A DNA stretch of 64,000 bases from Diaphorobacter limosus (GTDB lineage: Bacteria; Pseudomonadota; Gammaproteobacteria; Burkholderiales; Burkholderiaceae_C): assembly GCF_033100095.1 (NCBI RefSeq), contig NZ_CP136921.1, positions 1,210,501-1,274,500 on the forward strand, given 5' to 3'. Position 1 is the stretch's first letter, and each line of letters opens with the position of its first letter. This document shows positions 55,748 to 64,000 of the stretch, in pieces. Under the pieces are notes generated by a model that made no database searches, was not told where the DNA came from, and saw only the letters and a program-made list of their open reading frames with translations. Position numbers and translations under genes: made by a program.

Positions 55748-58096
55748 TCAATCCGCCGTCGCTTCTTCGGGCTCGGCCGGTTCGGACTTCGCGCCGCGAT
55801 CGCGCTTGGGCAGCGGCTGGATGTCCAGCAGCACCTCGTCGGTCTGCACGCCCTGCTCGTCCGTCTTGTGCTCTATGTCGACCGTCAGGCGCCCGCCCTC
55901 GGTCAGGCGGCCGAACAGCAGTTCGTCGGCCAGGGCCTTGCGTATCATGTCCTGGATAAGGCGCTGCATGGGGCGTGCGCCCATGAGGGGATCGAAGCCC
56001 TTCTTGGCCAGGTGCTTGCGCAGTTGGTCGTTGAAGGCGACCTCGACCTTCTTCTCGGCCAGCTGCGTCTCCAGCTGCAGCAAGAACTTGTCCACCACGC
56101 GCAGGATGACCTGCTCGTCCAGCGGCTTGAAGCTGACGATGGCGTCCAGGCGGTTGCGGAACTCGGGCGTGAACAATCGCTTGATGTCACCCATCTCATC
56201 GCCCGCCTGGCGCGGGTTGGTGAAACCGATGGTGGCCTTGTTCATGGTCTCGGCGCCGGCATTCGTCGTCATGATGACGATGACGTTGCGAAAATCCGCC
56301 TTGCGCCCGTTGTTGTCCGTCAGCGTGCCGTGGTCCATGACCTGCAGCAGCACGTTGAAGATGTCCGGGTGGGCCTTCTCGATCTCGTCGAGCAGCAGCA
56401 CGGAATGCGGCTTCTTGGTGATGGCCTCGGTCAGGAGGCCACCCTGGTCGAAGCCCACGTAGCCCGGAGGCGCCCCGATCAGGCGGCTCACGGCATGGCG
56501 CTCCATGTACTCCGACATGTCGAAGCGGATCAGATCCACGCCCATGATGTAGGCCAGCTGGCGCGCGGCCTCGGTCTTGCCGACGCCGGTGGGGCCGCTG
56601 AACAGGAACGAGCCGATCGGCTTGTCGCCCTTACCCAGGCCCGAGCGCGCCATCTTCACGCTGGCGGCCAGCACCTCCAGTGCCTTGTCCTGGCCAAACA
56701 CCACGCTCTTCAGGTCGCGCTCCAGCGTCTGCAGCTTGCCGCGGTCGTCGTTGCTGACGTTGGCGGGCGGGATGCGGGCTATTTTTGCAACGATTTCCTC
56801 GATCTCGCTCTTGCCGATGGTTTTCTTGCGCTTGGATGGCGCAAGAATGCGCTGCGCCGCGCCAGCCTCGTCGATGACGTCGATGGCCTTGTCGGGTAGG
56901 TGCCGGTCGTTGATGTACTTGGCCGACAGCTCGGCCGCGGCCTGCAGCGCGGCAGCGGCGTACTTCACGCTGTGGTGCTCCTCAAAGCGGGTTTTCAGGC
57001 CCTTGAGGATGTCGATGGTCTCGGCCACCGTGGGTTCGACCACGTCGATCTTCTGGAAACGCCGCGACAACGCTGCGTCTTTTTCGAAGATGCCTCGGTA
57101 TTCGGTGAAGGTGGTTGCGCCAATGCACTTGAGCGTGCCCGAGCTGAGTGCCGGCTTGAGCAGGTTGCTCGCGTCCAGCGTTCCGCCCGACGCGGCGCCC
57201 GCGCCGATCAGCGTGTGGATCTCGTCGATGAACAAGATGGCGTTGGGCTTGTCCTTGAGGCTCTTGAGCACGCCTTTCAGGCGCTGCTCGAAGTCGCCAC
57301 GGTACTTGGTGCCGGCCAGCAGCGCGCCCATGTCCAGCGAATACACGATGGCCTCGGCCAGGATCTCGGGCACCGTGCCTTCGGTGATTCGCCAGGCCAG
57401 GCCTTCCGCAATGGCCGTCTTGCCCACGCCGGCTTCACCTACCAGCAGCGGGTTGTTCTTGCGCCGGCGGCACAGGATCTGGATGGTGCGCTCGACCTCG
57501 TAGTCGCGCCCGATCAGCGGGTCGATCCTGCCGTCTTTCGCGGCCTGGTTGAGGTTTTGCGTGTACTGCTCCAGCGGCGAGGCCTTCTCGCCGCGCTCGC
57601 CCTGGGCCGCCTCTTCGCTCTCGGCCTGTCCCTCGGGCTTGGGCGGCTCGGGCGGCTCGCCCTTCTTGATGCCGTGGGCGATGTAGTTCACTACATCCAG
57701 GCGCGTCACACCCTGCTGGTGCAGGTAGTACACGGCGTGCGAATCCTTCTCGCCAAAGATGGCCACGAGCACGTTGGCGCCCGTGACTTCCTTCTTGCCG
57801 TTGCCGGTGGACTGCACGTGCATGATGGCGCGCTGGATGACGCGCTGGAAACCCAGCGTGGGCTGGGTGTCCACCTCGTCGGTGCCGGCCACCTGGGGGG
57901 TGTTGTCCTTGATGAAATTCGTCAGCGATGCACGCAGGTCATCGATGTTGGCCGCGCAGGCGCGCAGCACCTCGGCGGCGCTGGGGTTGTCCAGCAGCGC
58001 CAGCAGCAGGTGCTCCACGGTAATGAACTCGTGGCGCTGCTGGCGGGCCTCGACGAAGGCCATGTGCAAGCTGACTTCCAGTTCTTGGGCAATCAT
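55748..58096 (-). CDS. clpA: ATP-dependent Clp protease ATP-binding subunit ClpA
   Basis: ClpA is the 782-residue HSP100 unfoldase that feeds substrates to ClpP. The N-terminal double Clp domain ([21 protein letters not shown]) binds ClpS. AAA domain 1 has Walker [17 protein letters not shown] and domain 2 has [14 protein letters not shown]. Domain 2 also holds [23 protein letters not shown]. The acidic Ala/Glu C-terminus is slightly extended. It follows clpS, as in most proteobacteria. Confidence 0.97.
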   Translation of the reverse strand: MIAQELEVSLHMAFVEARQQRHEFITVEHLLLALLDNPSAAEVLRACAANIDDLRASLTNFIKDNTPQVAGTDEVDTQPTLGFQRVIQRAIMHVQSTGNGKKEVTGANVLVAIFGEKDSHAVYYLHQQGVTRLDVVNYIAHGIKKGEPPEPPKPEGQAESEEAAQGERGEKASPLEQYTQNLNQAAKDGRIDPLIGRDYEVERTIQILCRRRKNNPLLVGEAGVGKTAIAEGLAWRITEGTVPEILAEAIVYSLDMGALLAGTKYRGDFEQRLKGVLKSLKDKPNAILFIDEIHTLIGAGAASGGTLDASNLLKPALSSGTLKCIGATTFTEYRGIFEKDAALSRRFQKIDVVEPTVAETIDILKGLKTRFEEHHSVKYAAAALQAAAELSAKYINDRHLPDKAIDVIDEAGAAQRILAPSKRKKTIGKSEIEEIVAKIARIPPANVSNDDRGKLQTLERDLKSVVFGQDKALEVLAASVKMARSGLGKGDKPIGSFLFSGPTGVGKTEAARQLAYIMGVDLIRFDMSEYMERHAVSRLIGAPPGYVGFDQGGLLTEAITKKPHSVLLLDEIEKAHPDIFNVLLQVMDHGTLTDNNGRKADFRNVIVIMTTNAGAETMNKATIGFTNPRQAGDEMGDIKRLFTPEFRNRLDAIVSFKPLDEQVILRVVDKFLLQLETQLAEKKVEVAFNDQLRKHLAKKGFDPLMGARPMQRLIQDMIRKALADELLFGRLTEGGRLTVDIEHKTDEQGVQTDEVLLDIQPLPKRDRGAKSEPAEPEEATAD

Positions 58097-58167
58097 GTGA
58101 GAACTCCTATGTGCTTGCGTGGTAAGGGTGACTTTAGATCGGGGGCAAAGGCCATTTATTCAACAGG

Positions 58168-58521
58168 CTATTCAATCGGCTCGCTCAGGCATTGCAGCGG
58201 GTGGCCAGCCTTGTGCGCCGCGTCCAGCACCTGCTCCACCTTGGTGGCGGCCACGTCGCGCGTATACACGCCGCAGATGCCTTTGCCGTCCAGGTGGATC
58301 TTGAGCATGATCTGCGTGGCGGCCTCGCGATCCTTGTTGAAAAACTCCTGCAGCACGACGACCACGAACTCCATCGGCGTGTAGTCGTCGTTGAGCATGA
58401 CCACCTGGTACATCTGTGGCGGCTTGGTCTTCTGGGTACGCCGCTCGAGCACGACCGAGCCGCCGTGGTCCCTGGCGGGCAGACGTGGCGCGGGCGCGGA
58501 CTTAGGGGGTTTGGTTGCCAT
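58168..58521 (-). CDS. clpS: ClpS adaptor protein
   Basis: ClpS delivers N-end-rule substrates to ClpAP. The core (residues 35-117) contains the conserved [29 protein letters not shown], the MLKIH substrate-pocket strand and [11 protein letters not shown]. The N-terminal 30 residues are a flexible tail. I chose the ATG at 58521 ([10 protein letters not shown]); an ATG three codons upstream (58530) is equally possible. It is 71 bp before clpA. Confidence 0.94.
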   Translation of the reverse strand: MATKPPKSAPAPRLPARDHGGSVVLERRTQKTKPPQMYQVVMLNDDYTPMEFVVVVLQEFFNKDREAATQIMLKIHLDGKGICGVYTRDVAATKVEQVLDAAHKAGHPLQCLSEPIE

Positions 58522-58588
58522 GTGTTTCATTCTAGTGCGCCATGTGTTCGCGCAGCAGTCCCAGTAACTGGTACCAAAGCCGGCCTTT

Positions 58589-61500
58589 TCAAGCGCTCTC
58601 GTACACCACGCTGATATTGCTGCTACCGGCCTGCGCGCCCCAGGCGGCCAGAGCCGCGTCGCTGGGAAAGAAGCGGCTGGCCTCGCCCAGTTGCAACTCG
58701 GCGTCCGCGGCGCCACCCACCCCCTGGCAATGCACGCCCATGCGCACGCGCAGGCCGTGCACCAGCATCTCGCCTTGGTCGGTTTCCTCGCGTCGCGGGG
58801 GAAATTCACGCACCAGGGCCGCCACGTCGGGCCTGGTGCCGCCATTGGCGCCCACCAGCAGGTAGCGGCCAAAGCGTGCGCGCGCCGCGCCCAGGTCCCA
58901 GACCTGCTGCACCTTCAGGCGCAGCCCGCCGCTGAAGTGATCGAGCTGCAGCCGCCCGCTCAAGACCACAAACTCGTCGTCCTTGAGCATGGCGCCGCTG
59001 GCGGCGATCACTGCCTCGTCCGCCGAGGCCTCGATCACCGCCGATTTGTCATCAATCTTGAACAGCGCCAGCTTGCCGCGCTGGCCATTGATCTGGCGCG
59101 AGTCGCTGATGATGCCGGCCAGCACCTGGGTCTCGCGGCTGTCGCCCAGCTCGGCAATCGGCGTGCGCACAAAGCGCCGCACCTCCTGCTGCACCTCGTC
59201 GAACAGATGGCCCGAGAGGTAGAAGCCGACCGCCGTCTTTTCCTGCATCAGGCGCTCCTTGATGCCCCAGGGCGTGGCGTCGGCCAGATCGGGCTCCTGG
59301 GTGCTGGAGCCCACGGCATCCTCGCCCATCATGTCGAACAGCCCGCCCTGGTTGGCGTTGGCCAGTTGCGCCGCGGCAAAGTCAAATGCGCGGTCTATGG
59401 ACGCCACGAGCGCCGCGCGGTTGAGCTGCAGCGCGTCGAAGGCGCCGGCCTTGATCAGCGCCTCCACCGTGCGCTTGTTGATGCGCGCCCTGTCCACGCG
59501 CACGCAGAAGTCGAACAGGCTCTTGAACGGCCCGTGGTCGCCGCCGCGCGGCCCCTCGCCACGGCCCTCACGCGCGGCAATGATGGCCTCTATGGCCTGC
59601 TGGCCCGTGCCCTTGACGGCGCCCAGGCCGTAGCGGATGACCTTGTCGGTCACGGGCTCGAAGCGGTACCTGCCGCGGTTGATGTCCGGCGGCTCGAAGC
59701 TGATGCCGAAATGCTTGACCGCATCCTCGTACAGCACCTTGAGCTTGTCGGTGTCGTCCATTTCCACCGTCATGTTGGCGCAGAAGAACTCGGCCGTGAA
59801 GTGCACCTTGAGCCAGCCCGTGTGGTAGGCCAGCAGCGAATAGGCGGCGGCATGCGACTTGTTGAAGCCGTAGCCGGCAAACTTCTCCATCAGGTCGAAG
59901 ACCTCGTCGGCCTTGTCCTGGCTGATGCCCTTCTCTGCCGCGCCCTTGCGGAAGATGATGCGGTGCTCGGCCATTTCCTCGGGCTTTTTCTTGCCCATGG
60001 CGCGGCGCAACATGTCGGCGCCGCCCAGGCTGTAGCCGCCCAGGACCTGGGCGGTCTGCATCACCTGCTCCTGGTAGACCATGATGCCGTAGGTCTCGGC
60101 CAGCACGGGCTCGACCAGCGGGTGCGGGTACTCCACCACCTCCTTGCCGTGCTTGCGGTTCACGAAGCTGGGAATCAGGTCCATGGGGCCCGGGCGGTAC
60201 AGGGCGTTGAGGGCAATCAGGTCTTCCAGGCGGCTGGGGCGGGCCTCTTTCAGCATGCCCTGCATGCCGCGGCTTTCAAACTGGAACACCGCCTCGGTCT
60301 TGCCGTCGGAGAACAGCCGGTAGGTGGGCCCGTCATCCAGCGGGATGTCCTCGAAGGCAAAGTTCTCCTGGCCTTTGTGGCGCTGCTGTATGAATTCGCG
60401 TGCAATCTCCAGGATGGTGAGCGTCGCCAGGCCCAGAAAGTCGAACTTGACCAGGCCTATGGCCTCGACATCGTCCTTGTCGTACTGGCTCACGGCCGAC
60501 TCGCTGCCTGGCTGCTGGTAGAGCGGGCAAAAATCGGTCAGCTTGCCCGGTGCAATCAGCACGCCGCCGGCGTGCATGCCGATGTTGCGCGTCATGCCCT
60601 CGAGCTGCTGCGCCATCTCGATGATGGTGCGCACATCCTCCTCGTTGCGCACGCGCTCATACAGCTGGGGTTCGAGCTCCAGCGCGTAGTTGTTCTTGTC
60701 GCCTTCCTTCTTGGGCTCGGGCGGGTAGGCCAGGGTGTAGGTCTGACCGGGCTTGCCGGGCACCAATTTTGAAATGCCGTCGCAGAAGGTGTAGCTCATG
60801 TCCATGACGCGGCCCACGTCGCGGATGGCCGCCTTGGCGGCCATGGTGCCGAAGGTGGCGATCTGGCTCACGGCATTCTTGCCGTACTTGTCCTTCACAT
60901 AGTCGATCACCCGGTCGCGGTTGGACTGGCAGAAGTCGATGTCGAAGTCGGGCATGGACACCCGCTCGGGGTTCAAAAACCGCTCGAACAGCAGGTTGTA
61001 CTGCAGCGGGTCCAGATCCGTGATCTTCAGCGCATAGGCCACCAGCGAGCCCGCGCCCGAGCCACGGCCGGGGCCCACCGGGCAACCGTTGGCCTTGGCC
61101 CACTGGATGAAGTCGCCCACGATGAGGAAGTAGCCCGGAAAGCCCATCTTCAGAATGGTGCCCAGCTCGAACTCCAGCCGTTCCTCGTAGCGCGGACGCT
61201 GCTTTTCGCGCTCGGCCTCCTGGGGGAAAAGGTGCAGCAGGCGCTCCTTGAGGCCCTCGAACGAGGCGTAGCGGAAATACTCATCGATCGGCATGCCATT
61301 GGGAGTGGGAAAGTCGGGCAGCTGCGGCTTGCCCAGCACCAGCGTCAGGTTGCAGCGCTTGGCGATCTCCAGCGTGTTGGCAATGGCCGAGGGCAGGTCG
61401 GCAAACAGCGCCTGCATCTCGGCGCTGCTCTTGAAGTACTGCTCGCGCGTGAAACGGCGCACGCGCCGCTGGCTGGCCAGGATCTCGCCCTCGGCGATGC

Positions 61501-62137
61501 ACACGCGCGCCTCATGCGCCTCGTAACCATCGGCCTGGCCAAACTGCACTGGGTGCGTGGCCACCACCGGCAGCTGCAGCCGCGCCGCCAGCTGCACGGC
61601 GGCGGTGACATGGGCCTCGTCATCGGCACGGCCGGCGCGCTGCAACTCGATGTAAAAACGATGTGGAAAAACACCCGCCAGGCGCAGGGCCAGCGCCGCC
61701 GCGCCGGCTTCGTCGCCACGCATCAGCGCCTGGCCCACGGGGCCGGCCTGGGCGCCGGCCAGCGCGATCAGGCCGGCATGGAGCTCCTGCAGCCAGTCCC
61801 AGGTACACAGCGGCAGGTTCTTCACGACACCCCGCGTCCAGGCGCGTGCCAGCAGCTCGGACAGGTTCAGGTAGCCCTGGCGGTTCTGCACCAGCAGCAG
61901 CAGGCGCGCGGGCGGCGCGCCGGCCTCGCCTTCCAAGTAGACCTCGGCGCCCAGAATGGGCTTGACCCCCTTGCCACGCCCTTCCTTGTAGAACTTGATG
62001 GCGCCAAAGAGGTTGTTCAGGTCGGTAATCGCCAGGGCGGGCTGCCCATCCTTGGCAGCGGCCTTGACGACCTCGTCGATGCGGGTGGTTCCGTCCACGA
62101 CGGAAAATTCGGTATGCAGGCGCAGGTGAACAAACAT
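58589..62137 (-). CDS. dnaE: DNA polymerase III alpha subunit
   Basis: This 1182-residue replicative polymerase has the N-terminal PHP domain ([21 protein letters not shown]), the palm with the catalytic Asp residues in [20 protein letters not shown], the fingers ([49 protein letters not shown]), a helix-hairpin-helix region and an OB domain ([23 protein letters not shown]). The beta-clamp contact is near [11 protein letters not shown]. Full length; it starts [11 protein letters not shown]. Confidence 0.97.
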   Translation of the reverse strand: MFVHLRLHTEFSVVDGTTRIDEVVKAAAKDGQPALAITDLNNLFGAIKFYKEGRGKGVKPILGAEVYLEGEAGAPPARLLLLVQNRQGYLNLSELLARAWTRGVVKNLPLCTWDWLQELHAGLIALAGAQAGPVGQALMRGDEAGAAALALRLAGVFPHRFYIELQRAGRADDEAHVTAAVQLAARLQLPVVATHPVQFGQADGYEAHEARVCIAEGEILASQRRVRRFTREQYFKSSAEMQALFADLPSAIANTLEIAKRCNLTLVLGKPQLPDFPTPNGMPIDEYFRYASFEGLKERLLHLFPQEAEREKQRPRYEERLEFELGTILKMGFPGYFLIVGDFIQWAKANGCPVGPGRGSGAGSLVAYALKITDLDPLQYNLLFERFLNPERVSMPDFDIDFCQSNRDRVIDYVKDKYGKNAVSQIATFGTMAAKAAIRDVGRVMDMSYTFCDGISKLVPGKPGQTYTLAYPPEPKKEGDKNNYALELEPQLYERVRNEEDVRTIIEMAQQLEGMTRNIGMHAGGVLIAPGKLTDFCPLYQQPGSESAVSQYDKDDVEAIGLVKFDFLGLATLTILEIAREFIQQRHKGQENFAFEDIPLDDGPTYRLFSDGKTEAVFQFESRGMQGMLKEARPSRLEDLIALNALYRPGPMDLIPSFVNRKHGKEVVEYPHPLVEPVLAETYGIMVYQEQVMQTAQVLGGYSLGGADMLRRAMGKKKPEEMAEHRIIFRKGAAEKGISQDKADEVFDLMEKFAGYGFNKSHAAAYSLLAYHTGWLKVHFTAEFFCANMTVEMDDTDKLKVLYEDAVKHFGISFEPPDINRGRYRFEPVTDKVIRYGLGAVKGTGQQAIEAIIAAREGRGEGPRGGDHGPFKSLFDFCVRVDRARINKRTVEALIKAGAFDALQLNRAALVASIDRAFDFAAAQLANANQGGLFDMMGEDAVGSSTQEPDLADATPWGIKERLMQEKTAVGFYLSGHLFDEVQQEVRRFVRTPIAELGDSRETQVLAGIISDSRQINGQRGKLALFKIDDKSAVIEASADEAVIAASGAMLKDDEFVVLSGRLQLDHFSGGLRLKVQQVWDLGAARARFGRYLLVGANGGTRPDVAALVREFPPRREETDQGEMLVHGLRVRMGVHCQGVGGAADAELQLGEASRFFPSDAALAAWGAQAGSSNISVVYESA

Positions 62138-62282
62138 GCCGGCATTGTAGGAATGCGGGCTTGGCCTCGTGCTCCGGCAGGTCGGGCGGCTTACTTACAA
62201 TGCCGGGTTGCGGGTACCGCGCGGTCTTGTCTCCCGACAGGGTTGCCACCCATGCCATTCATTCATCCCGAGAGCTGCCGTC

Positions 62283-63080
62283 ATGCCGCGTTTTCCTCTA
62301 TCTTTGTTGTCTGCCCTGCTGGCCGCCGGCCTTTTGGCCGCCTGCGCCAGCCCCAACGAAGACAAAACCGCCGGCTGGAGCACGGACAAAATCTACGCCG
62401 AGGCGCGCGATGAACTCAACGGCGGCGCCTATGACAAGGCCGTGCCGCTGCTGGAAAAGCTCGAAGGCCGCGCCGCCGGAACGCCACTGGCCCAGCAGGC
62501 GCAGCTGGAAAAAGCCTACGCCCAGTACAAGGGTGGCGAAAAGGCCCAGGCCGTGGCCACGCTGGATCGCTTCATGAAGCTGCACCCGGCAAGCCCCGCC
62601 TTCGACTACGCGCTGTACCTGAAGGGTCTGGTCAACTTCAATGAAAACCTGGGTCTGTTCTCCTGGCTGTCACGCCAGGACCTGTCCGAGCGCGACCAGA
62701 AGGCTGCCAAGGATTCGTTCGAATCCTTCCGCGAGCTGGCGACGCGCTTTCCCGAGTCGCGCTACACGCCGGATGCGCGCCTGCGCATGACCTACATCAT
62801 CAACTCGCTGGCGCAGTACGAGGTGCATGTCGCCCGCTACTACTACGAGCGCGGCGCCTATGTGGCGGCCGTGGGCCGGGCGCAAAGCGCGATTGCGGAC
62901 TACAAGGACGTGCCCGCGACCGAGGAGGCGCTGTACATCCTGGTGCGTTCCTACGACGCCCTGGGCATGACGCAGTTGCGCGACGACGCGCGCCGTGTGC
63001 TGGAAGCCTCGTACCCGAACAGCAGCCTGCCCAAGGCAGGCTTCAAGGGCACGGACAACCCGTGGTGGAAGTTCTGGTAA
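62283..63080 (+). CDS. bamD: outer membrane protein assembly factor BamD
   Basis: BamD is an essential lipoprotein of the BAM complex. The 265-residue product has a signal peptide with lipobox LLAAC, and five TPR-type repeats including YAEARDELNGGAYDKAVPLLEKLEGR, AYAQYKGGEKAQAVATLDRFMKLHP and VARYYYERGAYVAAVGRAQSAIADY. It ends NPWWKFW. It diverges from dnaE. The 3' end overlaps the convergent helicase gene by 38 bp. Confidence 0.94.
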   Translation: MPRFPLSLLSALLAAGLLAACASPNEDKTAGWSTDKIYAEARDELNGGAYDKAVPLLEKLEGRAAGTPLAQQAQLEKAYAQYKGGEKAQAVATLDRFMKLHPASPAFDYALYLKGLVNFNENLGLFSWLSRQDLSERDQKAAKDSFESFRELATRFPESRYTPDARLRMTYIINSLAQYEVHVARYYYERGAYVAAVGRAQSAIADYKDVPATEEALYILVRSYDALGMTQLRDDARRVLEASYPNSSLPKAGFKGTDNPWWKFW

Positions 63081-64000
63081 ACGCCGCCAGCGCCGCATCA
63101 AACTCTTCTTGCGACCGCAGCCTGCGCATGGCGGGCAGGGCCCGCAGCAGGCGCTTGCCATAACCCATGCGCAGCAGCCGCTGGTCGGCCACAACCAGCA
63201 CACCGGTATCGCTTTCGCTGCGTATCAGGCGGCCGGCGCCCTGCTTGAGGGCAAGCGCCGCCGCAGGCAAGGCATCGTCACGAAATGGGCTGCGCCCCTG
63301 CTGTTTGAGGCGCCGCCCCCGCGCCTGCACCAGCGGATCACCGGGGGACGGGAACGGCAACTTGTCGATCACCAGAAGCTGCAGCGCCTGGCCCGGCACG
63401 TCAAACCCCTCCCAGAAGCTGGCCGAGCCAACCAGCACATGGCCCACAGCATCCGCCGGCGCACGAAAGCATTCCATGATCTGCCGCTTGGGCGCCTGGC
63501 CCTGCACCAGCACCTCGATGCCACCACCGACCGCCAGGCGCTGCTGCAGCACGCCGGCCATGACCTGCAGCGCACGCAGGCTGGTGGTCAGCACCAGCGT
63601 GCGCCCGCCCAGGCGCGTCGCCGCATCCGCCACCCAATGGGCCAGCTGCTCGCTGTGCGCGGGATCCGTGGCGGCGGGCAGCTGGGGCGGCACATAGAGC
63701 GCGGCCTGGCGCGCATAGTCGAACGGGCTGTCCAGACGCAGCGTGCGTGCGCCATCCATGCCGCAGGCCTCGGTGAACCAGCTCAGTTGTGCGTCATCAC
63801 CCAGCGTGGCCGAGGTGAACACCCAGGTGCGCTTGCACCCCGCCAATGGCGCCACGGGCTCGTCCCAGGCTCCAGCCTCGGCCGGCGGGCCTTGCCATAG
63901 CGTGCGCAGGGCCGGGGCCAGAGCCAGCGGCACCTCGCTCAGCCGCAGCTGGCCGGTCCAATCGAGCCAGCGCACGCCATCGGCACTACCCGGAGCGGAA
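63043..64000 (-). CDS. DinG-family ATP-dependent DNA helicase, 3' part
   Basis: The frame is open to the right edge, so only about 318 C-terminal residues are visible. Helicase motifs are WVFTSATLGDD (motif III-like), RTLVLTTSLRALQVMA, VLVGSASFWEGFDVPGQALQLLVIDKLPFPSPGDPL and AALALKQGAGRLIRSESDTGVLVVAD (motif VI with QGxGRLIRS). These match the XPD/DinG superfamily. The iron-sulphur region would be upstream and is outside the window, so DinG is preferred over YoaA only by general style. Confidence 0.88.
   Translation of the reverse strand, partial: SAPGSADGVRWLDWTGQLRLSEVPLALAPALRTLWQGPPAEAGAWDEPVAPLAGCKRTWVFTSATLGDDAQLSWFTEACGMDGARTLRLDSPFDYARQAALYVPPQLPAATDPAHSEQLAHWVADAATRLGGRTLVLTTSLRALQVMAGVLQQRLAVGGGIEVLVQGQAPKRQIMECFRAPADAVGHVLVGSASFWEGFDVPGQALQLLVIDKLPFPSPGDPLVQARGRRLKQQGRSPFRDDALPAAALALKQGAGRLIRSESDTGVLVVADQRLLRMGYGKRLLRALPAMRRLRSQEEFDAALAAFTRTSTTGCPCP

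Overview
The window is GC-rich chromosomal DNA from a beta-proteobacterium. The housekeeping order (maf-rlmH-rsfS-hemF-purD-yebC, clpA-clpS-dnaE-bamD), the complete denitrification biosynthesis set and the dispersed AGCTGCTTGCGCTTG-type intergenic repeats point to a denitrifying member of the Comamonadaceae (Acidovorax/Alicycliphilus-like). The genus assignment is inference from gene content and style; no database was searched.

Layout. 1-586: end of a VanZ-like membrane gene. 590-3960: a small putative integrated element with a displaced copy of the 3' end of rng at its left edge. It carries a monooxygenase-fold small protein, a DJ-1/AraC regulator, an Old Yellow Enzyme and what may be an integrase scrap. 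3934-5421: rng. 5499-13804: a nir block (nirE, then divergently nirC-F-DL-G-H-J-N, then a Dnr/Fnr-type regulator) placed between rng and maf. 13816-21966: housekeeping genes (maf, rlmH, rsfS, hemF, purD, two YebC paralogues around a HerA-like ATPase, upp). 22019-30127: second nir region, with a NirN-like d1 propeller lacking its cytochrome c domain, a dead second nirS (domain deletion, lost start codon, IS5-type insertion), a cupredoxin and an intact nirS-nirT-nirB operon. 30397-36900: ccmABCDEFGHI cytochrome c maturation. 36976-39246: TonB-dependent haem-type receptor. 39283-47139: kdp potassium-uptake locus in the order F-small ORF-A-C-B-small ORF-D-E, with two nonsense codons in kdpB and a deletion plus frameshift in kdpD. 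47228-50911: Sir2, exonuclease I, lytic transglycosylase. 50995-54662: ABC exporter operon with a TetR regulator. 54763-64000: SGNH hydrolase, clpA, clpS, dnaE, bamD and a DinG-like helicase that runs off the window.

How it works together. NirE makes precorrin-2; NirDL/G/H decarboxylate sirohaem-type intermediates; NirJ and NirF/NirN complete haem d1; NirS uses haem c and d1 to reduce nitrite to NO. NirT and NirB are c-type electron carriers, and Ccm makes all the c-type cytochromes. Dnr/Fnr-like half-sites (TTGAY-N4) lie upstream of the regulator, of nirS, of the dead nirS2 and possibly between nirE and nirC, which suggests one NO/anoxia-responsive regulon. The most unusual material is the second d1 locus (22.0-26.4 kb), where two neighbouring d1 genes have both lost the haem c domain, followed by the decayed and reordered kdp locus and the element at the rng 3' end.
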